DNA from: an uncultured Shewanella sp.
GTDB lineage: Bacteria > Pseudomonadota > Gammaproteobacteria > Enterobacterales > Shewanellaceae
Direction of reading: 5' to 3'
Assembly (NCBI RefSeq): GCF_947497935.1
Contig: NZ_CANMIO010000002.1
Coordinates: forward strand, 1-64,000
Length of the DNA stretch: 64,000 nucleotides
The translations under genes and the position numbers were made by a program. Below are positions 32,181 to 41,459 of this stretch, in pieces. The stretch's first letter is position 1; every line of letters starts with the position of its first letter. The notes under the pieces were generated by a model. It searched no databases. It was not told the DNA's origin and saw nothing but the letters and a program-made list of their open reading frames with translations.

Positions 32181-32249
32181 CTAAGTCCTCCGCGCAGGTT
32201 CTGCGAGAATGAGAATAAGGAGTCTTAGTAGTGCACCGTTCAATTTCAT
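32181..32249 (-). CDS. leuL: leu operon leader peptide
   Basis: A 22-codon ORF beginning MKLNGALL. It has seven leucine codons (residues 3, 7, 8, 10, 11, 13 and 15) and two isoleucines (12, 14), concentrated in a short run, then ends in TAG. Ribosome stalling at these codons under leucine shortage would favour an antiterminator over the hairpin at 32121-32148. Composition, position between promoter and attenuator, and orientation all match leuL-type leaders. The ribosome binding site is weak (AAAAAGTG just before the ATG). Confidence 0.88.
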   Translation of the reverse strand: MKLNGALLRLLILILAEPARRT

Positions 32250-32307
32250 CACTTTTTATTCAACCTAAATAGATAAATATGCTCAACCCTGCCATTGAGT
32301 CGATTAA

Positions 32308-32336
32308 TTTTTAACTTGCTCAGCTGCCAGTGTCAA
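32308..32336 (-). promoter_or_regulatory. Candidate leu operon promoter
   Basis: On the minus strand, a perfect -35 TTGACA (32331-32336), a 17-bp spacer and a weak -10 TAAAAA (32308-32313), about 60 bp before the leader peptide start. The rest of 32337-32579 is AT-rich, divergent between leu and the plus-strand TPR gene, and shows no other recognised element. Confidence 0.6.
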
Positions 32337-32579
32337 CCATAAATTCGCTTACTAGAGTTATTTTCAAGCTAATTATTGCTCTAAAAAAGCACTAAAAAGA
32401 CGCAGAATTGCGCAGAAACCAACTTTAACGCCATTTTACGTCCCAACAACGTACATATCCGTAACATGTCGCAATATTCTCTCGCAACAAGCTTTTTATG
32501 CACATTTTATTTAGATTCGTTATAATGCGGCTCAAGTTGAAAGAAAGCGGATAAGGATTCTCCACTGAAGCGTTCAAAA

Positions 32580-34370
32580 ATGGATTTTCGCATTATCATT
32601 CTCAGTTTGATGCTGTGGCTTTCGCCTGCGTATTCATTAACCCTAGAACAGCTAGATCAACTCAATACCTCAGTCTTTCAATATCCCAGCAAAGCTCTCA
32701 ATAGCATTCATGCTATTGAACAAAACCTTCAAGCCTATTTAGATCCCAAGGTGCTACAACTGCGCATGAGCTCGTTTAAGTGCGAAACCTATCTTCAGCT
32801 AGGTGAGAATGCTGCGGCCATAAACGTAGCTAGACTCAATGAGGCAAAAGCCAAACAGCTCAAACTAGATGAAGCTAGGCCCTACTTTCTTAATTGTATG
32901 GCTCAGGCCTATGTTAATTACGGTAATTACCAACAGGCATTACCTTTAATTCACTCATCTATCACCATGTCTCGTCGCTTAGAGCAACCCCAGGCTTTGA
33001 TTAATGCTCTGTGGCTCAGAAGCCAGCTAGACGCAAAGGTTCAGCATAACGACACAGCTATCGAAGACTTACGTCTAGCGCTAGACCTTTATCCGCAAAT
33101 TAAAAGACATGATGCACAGTGGCTGCTAACCCCTTTTGCGTACTTAAATGCTTCCATGGCAAAATTATTGATGGATGTAAATGAGCCTAAAGAGGCTAAG
33201 ATCTTCCTAGATAAGGCGCTTGAAGATAAGGATTCGGCAGGAAAAATCGCACTTAACTTATCGATTGCTGCCGCCAACTTAGCTCAATCGAACAATCAAG
33301 CTAAGCTAAGGGATCACTATATTCAAATAGCAAGAAGTAAACTGGCCGAGCTTGGCAGCCCCTTTGAGCTAGCCGTTGCATACAAGCAAATCGCCTTTAT
33401 AGATTTTAGTAGCGAAAAATACAGTAGCGCGGAGCAACTGCTTAACTTAAGCATTAATACTTTTAGGAAAGAATCAAACGCCAGTGCAACCATCAGTGCC
33501 TTACATCTGCTCGCACAAGTCAAGTTAGCTCAGGGTCAAGAGAAGTTAGGCCTAAAACTGATGAATGAAGCTGTAGCAACAGCGAAACTAAAAAAACGTT
33601 ATACGGATCTTAAGCTTTGCTATGCAGTACTTGCCAATTACTTTGCAAAGAAGCAGGATTTCGCCCTAGCCTATGATTACCAACTCAAGCAATTTCAAGC
33701 CTCTGAGAATGAGACTCTATTTATCCAGAAGATCTGGCTATCTCATTTAAAATCAGACTTAAGCCGTCAACAACAAGCCTCAAACACACAGCAAAGTATC
33801 AGCGCTGCAGCCCTACCTAGTCAGCTGATCCCCAGAGAACTCTTGCCAATACTGTTTGTTCTCCTCAGCTTAATTATCTTTATCTCTTGGTATAATAGAC
33901 GGCCACCGAAGTCGTCACTGGAAATTAAAGAGCCGATTCCGATACGGCCTAACGCGACGGGTAAGCAAAAGCTAGAGGATATGCTCAGCGTAAGTAAGCA
34001 CGCGAATTACCCTCTATCATTATTAGTGCTCGATCCGAGTGGAGTCTTGAGTAGTGAGATCCCTTTGATGATTGAGCAACTGAAGACGAAGTTGAGAGTT
34101 CAAGATCTGTTGTTCCTGCAGGAAGAGCAGCAATTATTAATCATGCTACCTCATACGTCTGAGGCTGCGGCGCTCAATGTTATCGAGCAGTTATCGGATA
34201 CGGTGGCAGAGTGGCAAAACGACAGCAAGGTCAACATTGGCCTTGCCAGCATGCAGCAGTTTGATAATTTACAATCTATGATAAAGCGAGCCAACATCAG
34301 TCAGCTCAGACGATTAAAGCCTGTTAGCCAAAACCGTCAGCAACCGCCAATGAGAAAGTCAGGCACTTAG
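32580..34370 (+). CDS. TPR-repeat membrane protein with degenerate GGDEF domain
   Basis: A 596-residue protein in four parts: a signal peptide (1-19), a long periplasmic TPR-like helical region (about 20-400), one membrane span (421-437, LLPILFVLLSLIIFISW), and a cytoplasmic domain (465-575) that aligns by eye with GGDEF domains. The pattern R-x-x-D-L-L at 506-511, IMLPHTSEAAALNVIEQL and VNIGLAS follow the diguanylate cyclase layout, but the GGDEF signature is replaced by QEEQQ at 514-518, so cyclase activity is unlikely. A role as a receptor or scaffold is inference. It is divergent from the leu operon and has no partner gene. Confidence 0.7.
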   Translation: MDFRIIILSLMLWLSPAYSLTLEQLDQLNTSVFQYPSKALNSIHAIEQNLQAYLDPKVLQLRMSSFKCETYLQLGENAAAINVARLNEAKAKQLKLDEARPYFLNCMAQAYVNYGNYQQALPLIHSSITMSRRLEQPQALINALWLRSQLDAKVQHNDTAIEDLRLALDLYPQIKRHDAQWLLTPFAYLNASMAKLLMDVNEPKEAKIFLDKALEDKDSAGKIALNLSIAAANLAQSNNQAKLRDHYIQIARSKLAELGSPFELAVAYKQIAFIDFSSEKYSSAEQLLNLSINTFRKESNASATISALHLLAQVKLAQGQEKLGLKLMNEAVATAKLKKRYTDLKLCYAVLANYFAKKQDFALAYDYQLKQFQASENETLFIQKIWLSHLKSDLSRQQQASNTQQSISAAALPSQLIPRELLPILFVLLSLIIFISWYNRRPPKSSLEIKEPIPIRPNATGKQKLEDMLSVSKHANYPLSLLVLDPSGVLSSEIPLMIEQLKTKLRVQDLLFLQEEQQLLIMLPHTSEAAALNVIEQLSDTVAEWQNDSKVNIGLASMQQFDNLQSMIKRANISQLRRLKPVSQNRQQPPMRKSGT

Positions 34371-34418
34371 ATAAAAACGCGTAGATAACCAGCTTACGCT
34401 TGGCAGACTTTCTTTATA

Positions 34419-36242
34419 TTAGCCTTCCGCTAGATAATCAGCGATCTCATCTAGGAATTCGCCACCGAAACGTTCGAGCTTGCGCTCACCAACACCATTT
34501 ACCGCTAGCATTTCCCCCGGGCTAGTTGGCAATATGGCAGCCATTTCCGCTAACGTCGCATCGTTAAATACCAAATAAGGCGGCACATCTAACTCTTCGG
34601 CCAGCGTACGGCGCAGCAGTTTAAGCCTAGCAAACAGCTTACGATCGTAATTGAGTGGTGCGCGAGGATTGGTACCGCGTCGCTTAGTGGTTTGAATAAC
34701 GATTCTTGGCTCAGCGAGTAATAACTCCACCTCACCCTTTAACACTGCTCGCGCAGAAGGATTCAAGGTGACCGACGAGCCACGGGTGATATCTTGATTG
34801 GCAAGGCCAAGATGGATCAACTGGCGGATCACGCTGAGCCAATGCTCGTGGCTTTTCTCTTTGCCTATGCCCCAGGTCGATAACTTGTCATGGCCACGCT
34901 CAATCACGCTCGCCGACTTTGAACCACGCAACACTTCAATAAGATGATTAATACCAAAGCGTTGCCCAATACGATAGATACAAGACAGCACCTTTTGTGC
35001 ATCTTGAATACCGTTATATTTCTTAGGCGGATCGAGGCAGATATCGCAGTTACCACAAGCTTGTAGCGCAGGTTCATCGAAATAGTGCAGTAAAACTTGG
35101 CGACGGCAAGTCTGCGCCTCAGCAAAGGCAGCCATGGTATTGAGCTTATGAAATTCCACTTGCTGCTGTGGGCCCGGTTCTGACTGCTCAATCAAGTGAC
35201 GCACTCGACCAATATCGGCAGGATCAAACAGCATTAAGGCTTCAGAGTCTAAACCGTCACGACCTGCGCGGCCGGTTTCCTGGTAATAGGACTCAACACT
35301 CTTGGGAATATCGTAATGCACCACATAGCGCACATTCGACTTGTTAATTCCCATACCAAACGCCACTGTCGCCACGACAATATCGAGCTGATCTTTTAAG
35401 AATCTATCTTGGACATCAGCGCGCTCTTCTTGAGTCTTACCAGCATGATAAGCTTCAGCTTGATGGCCCTGCAGACGCAAGCGCTCGGCGACCTCATCGA
35501 CTCGGCGGCGACTGCTGCAATAGACGATACCACTGCTACCGTTTTGCGCATCAACAAACTGACGCAACTGATTGGCTGCGTTGAGCTTTTCAGCCACAGT
35601 ATAGCGAATATTAGGCCGATCGAAGCTTGTCAGTAAAGAGTGCGGCGTAATGGTTAAACGCTCGCAAATATCGGCTCGTGTCGCCTTATCAGCCGTAGCC
35701 GTTAACGCCATAATCGGCACTTGCGGAAACTGCTGGCGTAGACGGCCTAACGCAGCATATTCTGGCCTAAAGTCATGGCCCCACTGTGAGATACAGTGCG
35801 CCTCATCGATAGCAAACAAAGACACATTCAGTTCATGCAGCCTGTCGATAAAGCTCGCTTGTAACAGGCGCTCAGGCGACACATACAGCAGCTTAAGCTC
35901 GCCATAACGCATCTTTTGCAGTACCTGCAGGCTCTCTTCCCTTGGCTGAGAGGAGTTTAAATAAGCCGCTGACACCCCTGTCTGGATAAGGCTATCGACC
36001 TGATCTTTCATTAGCGAGATCAAGGGAGAAACCACCACAGTTAAACCGGGCAAGACTAGAGCGGGTAATTGATAACACAGGCTTTTACCACCACCTGTCG
36101 GCATGATAACCAGGCAATCTTGTCCCGCGCAGATCTGCTCAATGACCTCCCTCTGCCCCTCTCTGAAAGTTCGGTAGCCAAATACCGACTGAAGGGTGGA
36201 AGATAACTGATCGACTGAAGTATCGAGCGCCGCCTGATCCAT
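34419..36242 (-). CDS. recQ: ATP-dependent DNA helicase RecQ
   Basis: RecQ is a 3'-5' SF2 helicase acting in RecF-pathway recombination and replication-fork repair. The 607-residue protein has Walker A MPTGGGKSLCYQLPAL, the Walker B/RecQ loop AIDEAHCISQWGHDFR, motif VI QETGRAGRDG, the zinc site C-RRQVLLHYF…C-x2-C-x2-C (ACGNCDIC), a winged-helix RQC region and a C-terminal HRDC domain (about 520-600). It is divergent from yigI, echoing the E. coli recQ neighbourhood. Confidence 0.98.
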   Translation of the reverse strand: MDQAALDTSVDQLSSTLQSVFGYRTFREGQREVIEQICAGQDCLVIMPTGGGKSLCYQLPALVLPGLTVVVSPLISLMKDQVDSLIQTGVSAAYLNSSQPREESLQVLQKMRYGELKLLYVSPERLLQASFIDRLHELNVSLFAIDEAHCISQWGHDFRPEYAALGRLRQQFPQVPIMALTATADKATRADICERLTITPHSLLTSFDRPNIRYTVAEKLNAANQLRQFVDAQNGSSGIVYCSSRRRVDEVAERLRLQGHQAEAYHAGKTQEERADVQDRFLKDQLDIVVATVAFGMGINKSNVRYVVHYDIPKSVESYYQETGRAGRDGLDSEALMLFDPADIGRVRHLIEQSEPGPQQQVEFHKLNTMAAFAEAQTCRRQVLLHYFDEPALQACGNCDICLDPPKKYNGIQDAQKVLSCIYRIGQRFGINHLIEVLRGSKSASVIERGHDKLSTWGIGKEKSHEHWLSVIRQLIHLGLANQDITRGSSVTLNPSARAVLKGEVELLLAEPRIVIQTTKRRGTNPRAPLNYDRKLFARLKLLRRTLAEELDVPPYLVFNDATLAEMAAILPTSPGEMLAVNGVGERKLERFGGEFLDEIADYLAEG

Positions 36243-36408
36243 AATGAACCTGTGTTTAAAATAGGGTCGACTATTCTAATTGAGGCGAGCCCGCTTGTCT
36301 CTCTCGAACAGCACTGTTGAGCAAAATTTAAGCTTGCATACCTCTAACCATTAGCGATAGATTAAATACTCTAAAGATAAGATCACTAATCGAAGAAAAG
36401 GAAGCCAG

Positions 36409-36873
36409 ATGAGTCAGCTTATTCAACAAGAAACCCTACGCAGAGTCGCCGAGATTTTTGATAAGCAGGTGCCGTTTCACAATCTACTGGGTATGGATAT
36501 CAAGCGCTACGATCTGGATGGTGTTGAAGTTCAAGTGACCATGAAACCAGAACTGATTGGCAATATTCATCAGCAGATCCTCCATGGCGGAGTCACGGCA
36601 ACGGTACTCGATGTGGTCGGTGGCCTTACCGCTTTCTCTGGCTTAGTTGCCAGCCGAGATGATTGGAGCCTAGAAGAGCTAGAAAGCCGCATTAAAACAT
36701 TAGGCACCATAGATATGCGAGTCGATTATTTACGCCCTGGCCGTGGCGAAATTTTTACAGGTACAGGAACAGTGATCCGTTCAGGTAACCGCGTATCAGT
36801 ATCGCGAATGGAGCTACATAATGAAAAAGGCGACCATATTGCTTTTGGCACAGGGACTTACATGGTTGGATAA
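36409..36873 (+). CDS. yigI: Acyl-CoA thioesterase YigI family
   Basis: A 154-residue hot-dog-fold protein. It closely follows E. coli YigI: GNIHQQILHGGVTATVLDVVGGL (active-site helix with the conserved HGG), TLGTIDMRVDYLRPGRGE and the terminal ATYMVG-like GTGTYMVG. E. coli YigI is known as a medium- to long-chain acyl-CoA thioesterase, so this activity is inferred. The ATG has AAGGAAG upstream. In E. coli yigI also lies between recQ and rarD, and the same order holds here except that pldA is missing. Confidence 0.9.
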   Translation: MSQLIQQETLRRVAEIFDKQVPFHNLLGMDIKRYDLDGVEVQVTMKPELIGNIHQQILHGGVTATVLDVVGGLTAFSGLVASRDDWSLEELESRIKTLGTIDMRVDYLRPGRGEIFTGTGTVIRSGNRVSVSRMELHNEKGDHIAFGTGTYMVG

Positions 36874-37039
36874 TCTAATTCATAAGCACAGACCTAGTCG
36901 CTGAATTTTGTGGCAGCATAAGTTTCCTCAGTGTCAGTTTGGCATAACAGCGGCTAGCTTGATTAAAACAGATGCCAACTTGAGTCTAAGGCTCAGCAAG
37001 ACTACAATCCTCAGCTACTTCCCTATTTAGCACATTCCA

Positions 37040-37927
37040 ATGCAAGAAACTGAATACCGCAAAGGCATAGTCTATGCTATTTGCGCCTATACCCTTTGGG
37101 GATTTGCCCCGATCTATTTTAAGTTGCTCGACAATGTACCCGCGGCCGAGATTTTACTGCATCGAGTGATCTGGTCATTTTTCTTTGTCACCCTATTAAT
37201 CGCCATGTTTGGTGGATTTGCACGTTTACGTCATCTACTTAAGCAGCCAAAGCAACTTGCCGTACTGTGCGTCACCTCAGTGCTGATTGCAGGTAACTGG
37301 CTGTTATTTATCTGGGCGGTCAATAACGACCATATGCTTGATGCCAGTTTAGGCTACTTCATTAATCCGCTGGTGAATGTCAGTCTAGCCATGATATTTC
37401 TAGGCGAGCGCCTACGTAAGCTTCAGTGGGCGGCTGTTGCGCTTGCTGCAACTGGGGTAACCATTCAGCTGATCTCATTTGGCTCTATTCCATTGGTATC
37501 ACTGGGTCTTGCCTGCTCATTCGCCTTCTATGGTTTGTTACGTAAAAAAGTGAACGTTGATGCTAAGACAGGCTTACTGGTAGAAACCGCCATCTTATTT
37601 CCGATCGCACTCGTCTATCTGTTTGCGAACGTCGGAGATTCATTTAGCCACTTACTCAGTAATGATCTGCATCATAATCTATTGCTTATGGCTGCTGGGA
37701 TTGTTACTACGGTACCTCTAATTTGCTTTGCCTCTGCAGCCGTTAGGATCCCGTTTTCAATGTTAGGCTTCTTCCAATATATTGGCCCAAGTATCATGTT
37801 TGTGCTGGCGATAGCCCTATTCAACGAACCCTTCGATGCCGAAAAGGGCATTACCTTTGCGTTCATCTGGGCGGCACTGTTCCTATTTACGCTAGACATG
37901 CTGTACAAGCGAAAAGCAAAAAAATAA
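37040..37927 (+). CDS. rarD: EamA-family permease RarD
   Basis: A 295-residue ten-span drug/metabolite transporter of the EamA superfamily. The RarD signature is clear: KGIVYAICAYTLWGFAPIYFKLL at the N-terminus, EILLHRVIWSF, and NWLLFIWAVNNDHMLDASLGYFINPLVNV. The substrate is unknown; the E. coli protein was linked to chloramphenicol sensitivity only. It lies 166 bp after yigI with a strong terminator just past its stop. Confidence 0.93.
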   Translation: MQETEYRKGIVYAICAYTLWGFAPIYFKLLDNVPAAEILLHRVIWSFFFVTLLIAMFGGFARLRHLLKQPKQLAVLCVTSVLIAGNWLLFIWAVNNDHMLDASLGYFINPLVNVSLAMIFLGERLRKLQWAAVALAATGVTIQLISFGSIPLVSLGLACSFAFYGLLRKKVNVDAKTGLLVETAILFPIALVYLFANVGDSFSHLLSNDLHHNLLLMAAGIVTTVPLICFASAAVRIPFSMLGFFQYIGPSIMFVLAIALFNEPFDAEKGITFAFIWAALFLFTLDMLYKRKAKK

Positions 37928-37948
37928 TCCTTATTTTTTAGCCCAACA

Positions 37949-37978
37949 AAAAAAGCGAACCTCAGGGTTCGCTTTTTT
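37949..37978. terminator. Bidirectional terminator between rarD and the convergent PH-like gene
   Basis: A perfect 13-bp stem AAAAAAGCGAACC / GGTTCGCTTTTTT (37949-37961 and 37966-37978) with a 4-base loop. A/T tails on both sides let it serve rarD (+) and the gene ending at 38002 (-). Confidence 0.9.
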
Positions 37979-38001
37979 GAATTTGAGACCGCCAATCCTT
38001 G

Positions 38002-38508
38002 CTAACGATTTAGCAATTTACCCGGCTCTTGTAAGCTTACAATCAGCGGGTAATTATGCAGCGTCGGGATCATCACTAATTTCTCTGCATTGCTGTTGGC
38101 GACAAAAGCTTTTTGCTCGTTAGCCAGTCGAAACCAGCCTAACTGAAACCCTGGCATTCCCATGCCGTTGGCGCGTAAATCAGGCTTAAAGTCAGGCTCT
38201 TTCTTCAAATCTAAACGCTTGATCCCAGCACTATCAATTTCAGATATTGGCAAGCTAAAACCGTAGAAAGGAACGTCGAGAGTCAAGCTATCCGAACTCA
38301 TAATCAGTTTCGAATCATTGACCTTGTAGAACATCCAACTAAACGCCAGCACCAAAGGCAGCAATACCCCTATGCTGACCGCCTTACTGACTTGCGGCAT
38401 CTTCTTAAAGTAAATAAACACAGCCAAACCAATCAAAAGAGCGATTAACGCGACAAAACTACCATGCCCAGTCGAGGTTAATGGCGCCAATGGATAAACC
38501 TGAGGCAT
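38002..38508 (-). CDS. Membrane protein with bacterial PH-like domain
   Basis: A 168-residue protein with two N-terminal membrane spans (about 19-35 and 43-61) and a C-terminal domain of bacterial Pleckstrin-homology type (about 65-165): LIMSSDSLTLDVPFYGFSLPISEIDSAGIKRLDL followed by GFQLGWFRLANEQKAFVANSNAEKLVMIPT. The fold is read from the strand pattern. Such proteins are widespread and of unknown function. It is monocistronic, convergent with rarD and upstream of the end of argA on the same strand. Confidence 0.68.
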   Translation of the reverse strand: MPQVYPLAPLTSTGHGSFVALIALLIGLAVFIYFKKMPQVSKAVSIGVLLPLVLAFSWMFYKVNDSKLIMSSDSLTLDVPFYGFSLPISEIDSAGIKRLDLKKEPDFKPDLRANGMGMPGFQLGWFRLANEQKAFVANSNAEKLVMIPTLHNYPLIVSLQEPGKLLNR

Positions 38509-38592
38509 AGACGATCCTTATCGATAATTAACAAGTCGTCTGTATTCTTGCATACAGACATAATATGTCAACATCGGGCCCTATTGAGCAAA

Positions 38593-39912
38593 TTACAGTT
38601 CGAGCGTCAAAATTTTAGATTTACGTTGGTAGTTATAAAGCTGCTTTTTCTTCTCTGGCAATTCATCAACTTCAACGATGTTAAAGCCATGCTCTAAGAA
38701 CCAATGAATACTGCGAGTCGTCAGCGCAAATAAGCGTGAGTAACCACGCACTCTTGCCTGACCAATGATGTTTTGCAGCAGTAAACTGCCTCTGTCGGCA
38801 TCACGATACTCAGGGTGCACCACTAAGCAAGCAAACTCACCCGCGTTGTCTTCTTCAAAGGGATAAAATGCCGCGCAGCCGATAACTAAACTGTCGCGCT
38901 CAATCAACATAAACTGCTCGATCTCCATCTCTAGCTGTTCACGCGAACGTCTGACTAAAATGCCTTTTTGCTCGAGTGGACGAATAAGATCTAAAATGCC
39001 ACCAATATCCCTAATCGTTGCTCTACGCAGACGCTCGGCGCTTTCGGTAACAATCTGGGTACCGATACCATCGCGGGAGAAGAGTTCCTGTAAGAGAGCA
39101 CCATCATCGAGATAACTCACAAAGTGACAACGACTGACCCCATTACGGCAAGCATCGATACTGGCCTCTAAGAAGGCCTTAGTTCCTACACATAAAGGAG
39201 AAACCTCAGGGAAGTCATTCAAGATTTTTTGCGCTTCGGTAGGCATCAACTCCGCCACAACCTGCCCATCGTTATCTAAGATACCTTTCTGGGCACTAAA
39301 GCCTATCATCTTGTCTGCTTTGAGTTTTATTGCAATTTGGGTGGCTACCTCTTCCGCAGTTAGATTAAAGCTCTCACCCGTTACTGAGGCCGCCACAGGG
39401 CCTAGCAATACGATGCCGCCATTATCAAGCTGACGCTGTAAGCCTTGACCATCGACACGGCGCACCTTTCCACTTAGGCAATAATCGACGCCATCTTCAA
39501 CCCCTAACGGCTGGGCAATCACAAAATTACCACTGACCACGTTGATTTGTGCCCCTTGCATCGGGGTATTACTGAGGCTCATGGATAATCGCGCCGTGAT
39601 ATCGAGATGTAAGCCACCAACAACCTGTTTAATGACTTTAAGGGCATCTTCTTCTGTCACCCTCACACCATTGTAATATTCGGCTGCCAGACTATGCTGC
39701 GCCAGCGCTTCATCAATTTGCGGCCTCGCACCGTGAACTAAGACTATTTTGATCCCAAGGCTGTGCAATAGCGCAATATCATTGATAATTGCGCGGAACT
39801 GTTTCTGTGCCAGCGCTTCACCGCCTAGCATCACAACGAAGGTCTTGCCTCTATGGGCATTAACATAGGAAGCGGAATGACGGAATCCATCAACAAGTTC
39901 AGTGGTACGCAC
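38593..39912 (-). CDS. argA: N-acetylglutamate synthase
   Basis: ArgA acetylates glutamate with acetyl-CoA, the first step of arginine synthesis and a target of arginine feedback. The 439-residue protein has an N-terminal amino-acid-kinase-like domain ([44 protein letters not shown]) and a C-terminal GNAT acetyltransferase domain ([32 protein letters not shown]). Three ARG-box-like sites stand upstream, so ArgR repression is expected. Confidence 0.97.
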   Translation of the reverse strand: MRTTELVDGFRHSASYVNAHRGKTFVVMLGGEALAQKQFRAIINDIALLHSLGIKIVLVHGARPQIDEALAQHSLAAEYYNGVRVTEEDALKVIKQVVGGLHLDITARLSMSLSNTPMQGAQINVVSGNFVIAQPLGVEDGVDYCLSGKVRRVDGQGLQRQLDNGGIVLLGPVAASVTGESFNLTAEEVATQIAIKLKADKMIGFSAQKGILDNDGQVVAELMPTEAQKILNDFPEVSPLCVGTKAFLEASIDACRNGVSRCHFVSYLDDGALLQELFSRDGIGTQIVTESAERLRRATIRDIGGILDLIRPLEQKGILVRRSREQLEMEIEQFMLIERDSLVIGCAAFYPFEEDNAGEFACLVVHPEYRDADRGSLLLQNIIGQARVRGYSRLFALTTRSIHWFLEHGFNIVEVDELPEKKKQLYNYQRKSKILTLEL

Positions 39913-39929
39913 GCTAGAATCACCTTTAA

Positions 39930-39947
39930 AATAAATAGATATTCATT
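39930..39947. promoter_or_regulatory. ARG box 1 upstream of argA
   Basis: AATAAATAGATATTCATT is an imperfect palindrome close to the ArgR consensus wnTGAATwwwwATTCAnw, 17 bp before the argA start. It would overlap the leader or promoter. Confidence 0.6.
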
Positions 39948-39994
39948 TGAACTGCTACCCAGCACACAATGAGTCAGCAACTTACCAAGATGAT

Positions 39995-40033
39995 ATTGCA
40001 TTTAAATTCATTTAAAAAGCATTTATTTTCATT
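39995..40033. promoter_or_regulatory. Tandem ARG boxes 2 and 3 upstream of argA
   Basis: ATTGCATTTAAATTCATT (39995-40012) and AAAGCATTTATTTTCATT (40016-40033) match each other at 14 of 18 positions and are separated by exactly 3 bp, the spacing that lets one ArgR hexamer bind paired boxes. The first differs from the half-site palindrome at about one base. Confidence 0.75.
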
Positions 40034-40190
40034 TTATTTGTTTATATTTTGGCTATACGCTGAGCAGCAAGGCCGTGGGGTTTCTTATTACCGAGCCAGT
40101 TAGAATTGAGCAAGTGAGCAGTTAGCGATGTGGCTGAATTTACAATGACCAAATACCAAGAGATACCAAGAACCACTGAATTTTAGGCAA
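40034..40190. other. Remainder of argA-rpmG intergenic region
   Basis: No gene seen. It begins AT-rich and should contain the argA promoter on the minus strand, but no convincing -35/-10 pair was picked out. The whole gap from argA to rpmG is 328 bp. Confidence 0.4.
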
Positions 40191-40216
40191 AAAAAAGCCT
40201 CTATAAATAGAGGCTT
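40191..40216 (-). terminator. rpmB-rpmG terminator
   Basis: A perfect 10-bp stem AAGCCTCTAT / ATAGAGGCTT (40195-40204 and 40207-40216) with a 2-base loop, followed on the minus strand by a run of T (complement of the A run ending at 40196). It lies 24 bp past the rpmG stop. Confidence 0.88.
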
Positions 40217-40240
40217 TTTCCAAGATGCTTAAACAAGTAA

Positions 40241-40414
40241 TTACTTGATTTTAGCTTCTTTGTAGATAACGTGCTGACGAACAACTGGATCAAATTTCTT
40301 GATTTCCATTTTTTCAGGCATGTTACGCTTGTTTTTTTCAGTCGTGTAGAAATGACCAGTGTTAGCGCTAGAAACTAGCTTGATCTTCTCACGGTTACCT
40401 TTAGCTTTAGCCAT
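40241..40414 (-). CDS. rpmG: 50S ribosomal protein L33
   Basis: A 57-residue protein beginning [16 protein letters not shown] and ending VIYKEAKIK, clearly L33 of the large ribosomal subunit. It has none of the paired cysteines, so it is the zinc-independent (C-minus) form, and no zinc-regulated paralogue is seen here. It is shorter than common ORF cut-offs. It lies 6 bp after rpmB, the conserved order. Confidence 0.97.
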   Translation of the reverse strand: MAKAKGNREKIKLVSSANTGHFYTTEKNKRNMPEKMEIKKFDPVVRQHVIYKEAKIK

Positions 40415-40420
40415 GGTTTA

Positions 40421-40657
40421 TTACACCTTCTCGCCGCGGGCACGAAGTTCTGCAACAACAACTTCAATACCTTTCTTATCGATGATACGCATACCTTTAG
40501 TAGATACACGTAGCTGTACGAAACGCTTTTCGTCTTCTAACCAGAAACGGTGGTTCTGTAGGTTAGGTAAAAAACGACGACGCGTTGCATTCTTCGCGTG
40601 CGAACGGTTGTTACCAACCATTGGTCGCTTGCCAGTTACTTGGCATACTCTTGACAT
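40421..40657 (-). CDS. rpmB: 50S ribosomal protein L28
   Basis: A 78-residue basic protein with the L28 opening [21 protein letters not shown] and the [14 protein letters not shown] block, part of the large ribosomal subunit near the tRNA exit site. First gene of the rpmBG pair, preceded by GGAGAGATTG as ribosome binding site. Confidence 0.98.
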   Translation of the reverse strand: MSRVCQVTGKRPMVGNNRSHAKNATRRRFLPNLQNHRFWLEDEKRFVQLRVSTKGMRIIDKKGIEVVVAELRARGEKV

Positions 40658-40781
40658 GTCAATCTCTCCAAAACAATATTTAACGCTCGAGCATTAATGC
40701 ACCTCGAACACGGCCGTCGCCTGAGGCACACAACAGAGGGCGCATTTTATACAGGATCTAAAATCAAAGATCAAGGGATAG

Positions 40782-41459
40782 TTAATCTATCCATCCCCTT
40801 TCTGCAAAAGAAACTATCTCTCGATCGCCTACAACCATATGGTCCAACAAGGAAACATCGATAGTTTGTAAGGCTTGTTTCAATCGCTCAGTAATTCGTC
40901 TATCGGCAGTACTAGGCTCTGCAATTCCAGAGGGGTGGTTGTGACAAACAATCACAGCCGCAGCCTTTCTTTCAAGCACCAAACTCACCACATCACGTGG
41001 ATAAACCGATGCCGAATTGATTGTCCCTCTAAATAATTCAACGAATTGAATCACTCTATGCTGACTATCTAACAATAAAATAGCGAACACTTCGTAGGCA
41101 CGATCAGACAATTGTCTCATTAAATAGTCCCGAGTTAAATCAGGATCAGATAAAATTTTTCCTCTTTTTAGATTTTCTTGCGAAATTCGGGTGCCCAACT
41201 CCACTGCAGCCTGCATTTGAGCAAATTTTACCGGCCCAATCCCATCTAATCGACAAACCTGTTCCTGAGACGCATTAAGCAGGCTTCTAAGGCCTCCAAA
41301 CTCATTAATCATTACACGAGCCAGCTCTACCGCACTTAAGCCTTTTAAACCCACTCTAAGCAGAACCGCTAATAATTCAGCATCTGATAATTGTTTTACC
41401 CCCTGGCTCAACAATTTTTCTCGCGGTGCCTCGCCTTCGGGCCAATCCTTTATCGCCAT
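40782..41459 (-). CDS. radC: RadC/JAB-domain protein
   Basis: A 225-residue protein with an N-terminal helix-hairpin-helix region (LSDAELLAVLLRVGLKGLSAVELARVM and CRLDGIGPVKFAQMQAA) and a C-terminal JAB1/MPN metalloprotease-like domain with the metal ligands of the H-x-H-x(7)-S-x2-D motif (CHNHPSGIAEPSTADRRIT). Once linked to DNA repair, its true role is unsettled. The frame extends to 41525, but the ATG at 41459 has a strong AGGGAGG site, so it is chosen. Divergent from coaBC, with the dfp-radC-rpmB order usual in gammaproteobacteria. Confidence 0.93.
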   Translation of the reverse strand: MAIKDWPEGEAPREKLLSQGVKQLSDAELLAVLLRVGLKGLSAVELARVMINEFGGLRSLLNASQEQVCRLDGIGPVKFAQMQAAVELGTRISQENLKRGKILSDPDLTRDYLMRQLSDRAYEVFAILLLDSQHRVIQFVELFRGTINSASVYPRDVVSLVLERKAAAVIVCHNHPSGIAEPSTADRRITERLKQALQTIDVSLLDHMVVGDREIVSFAERGWID

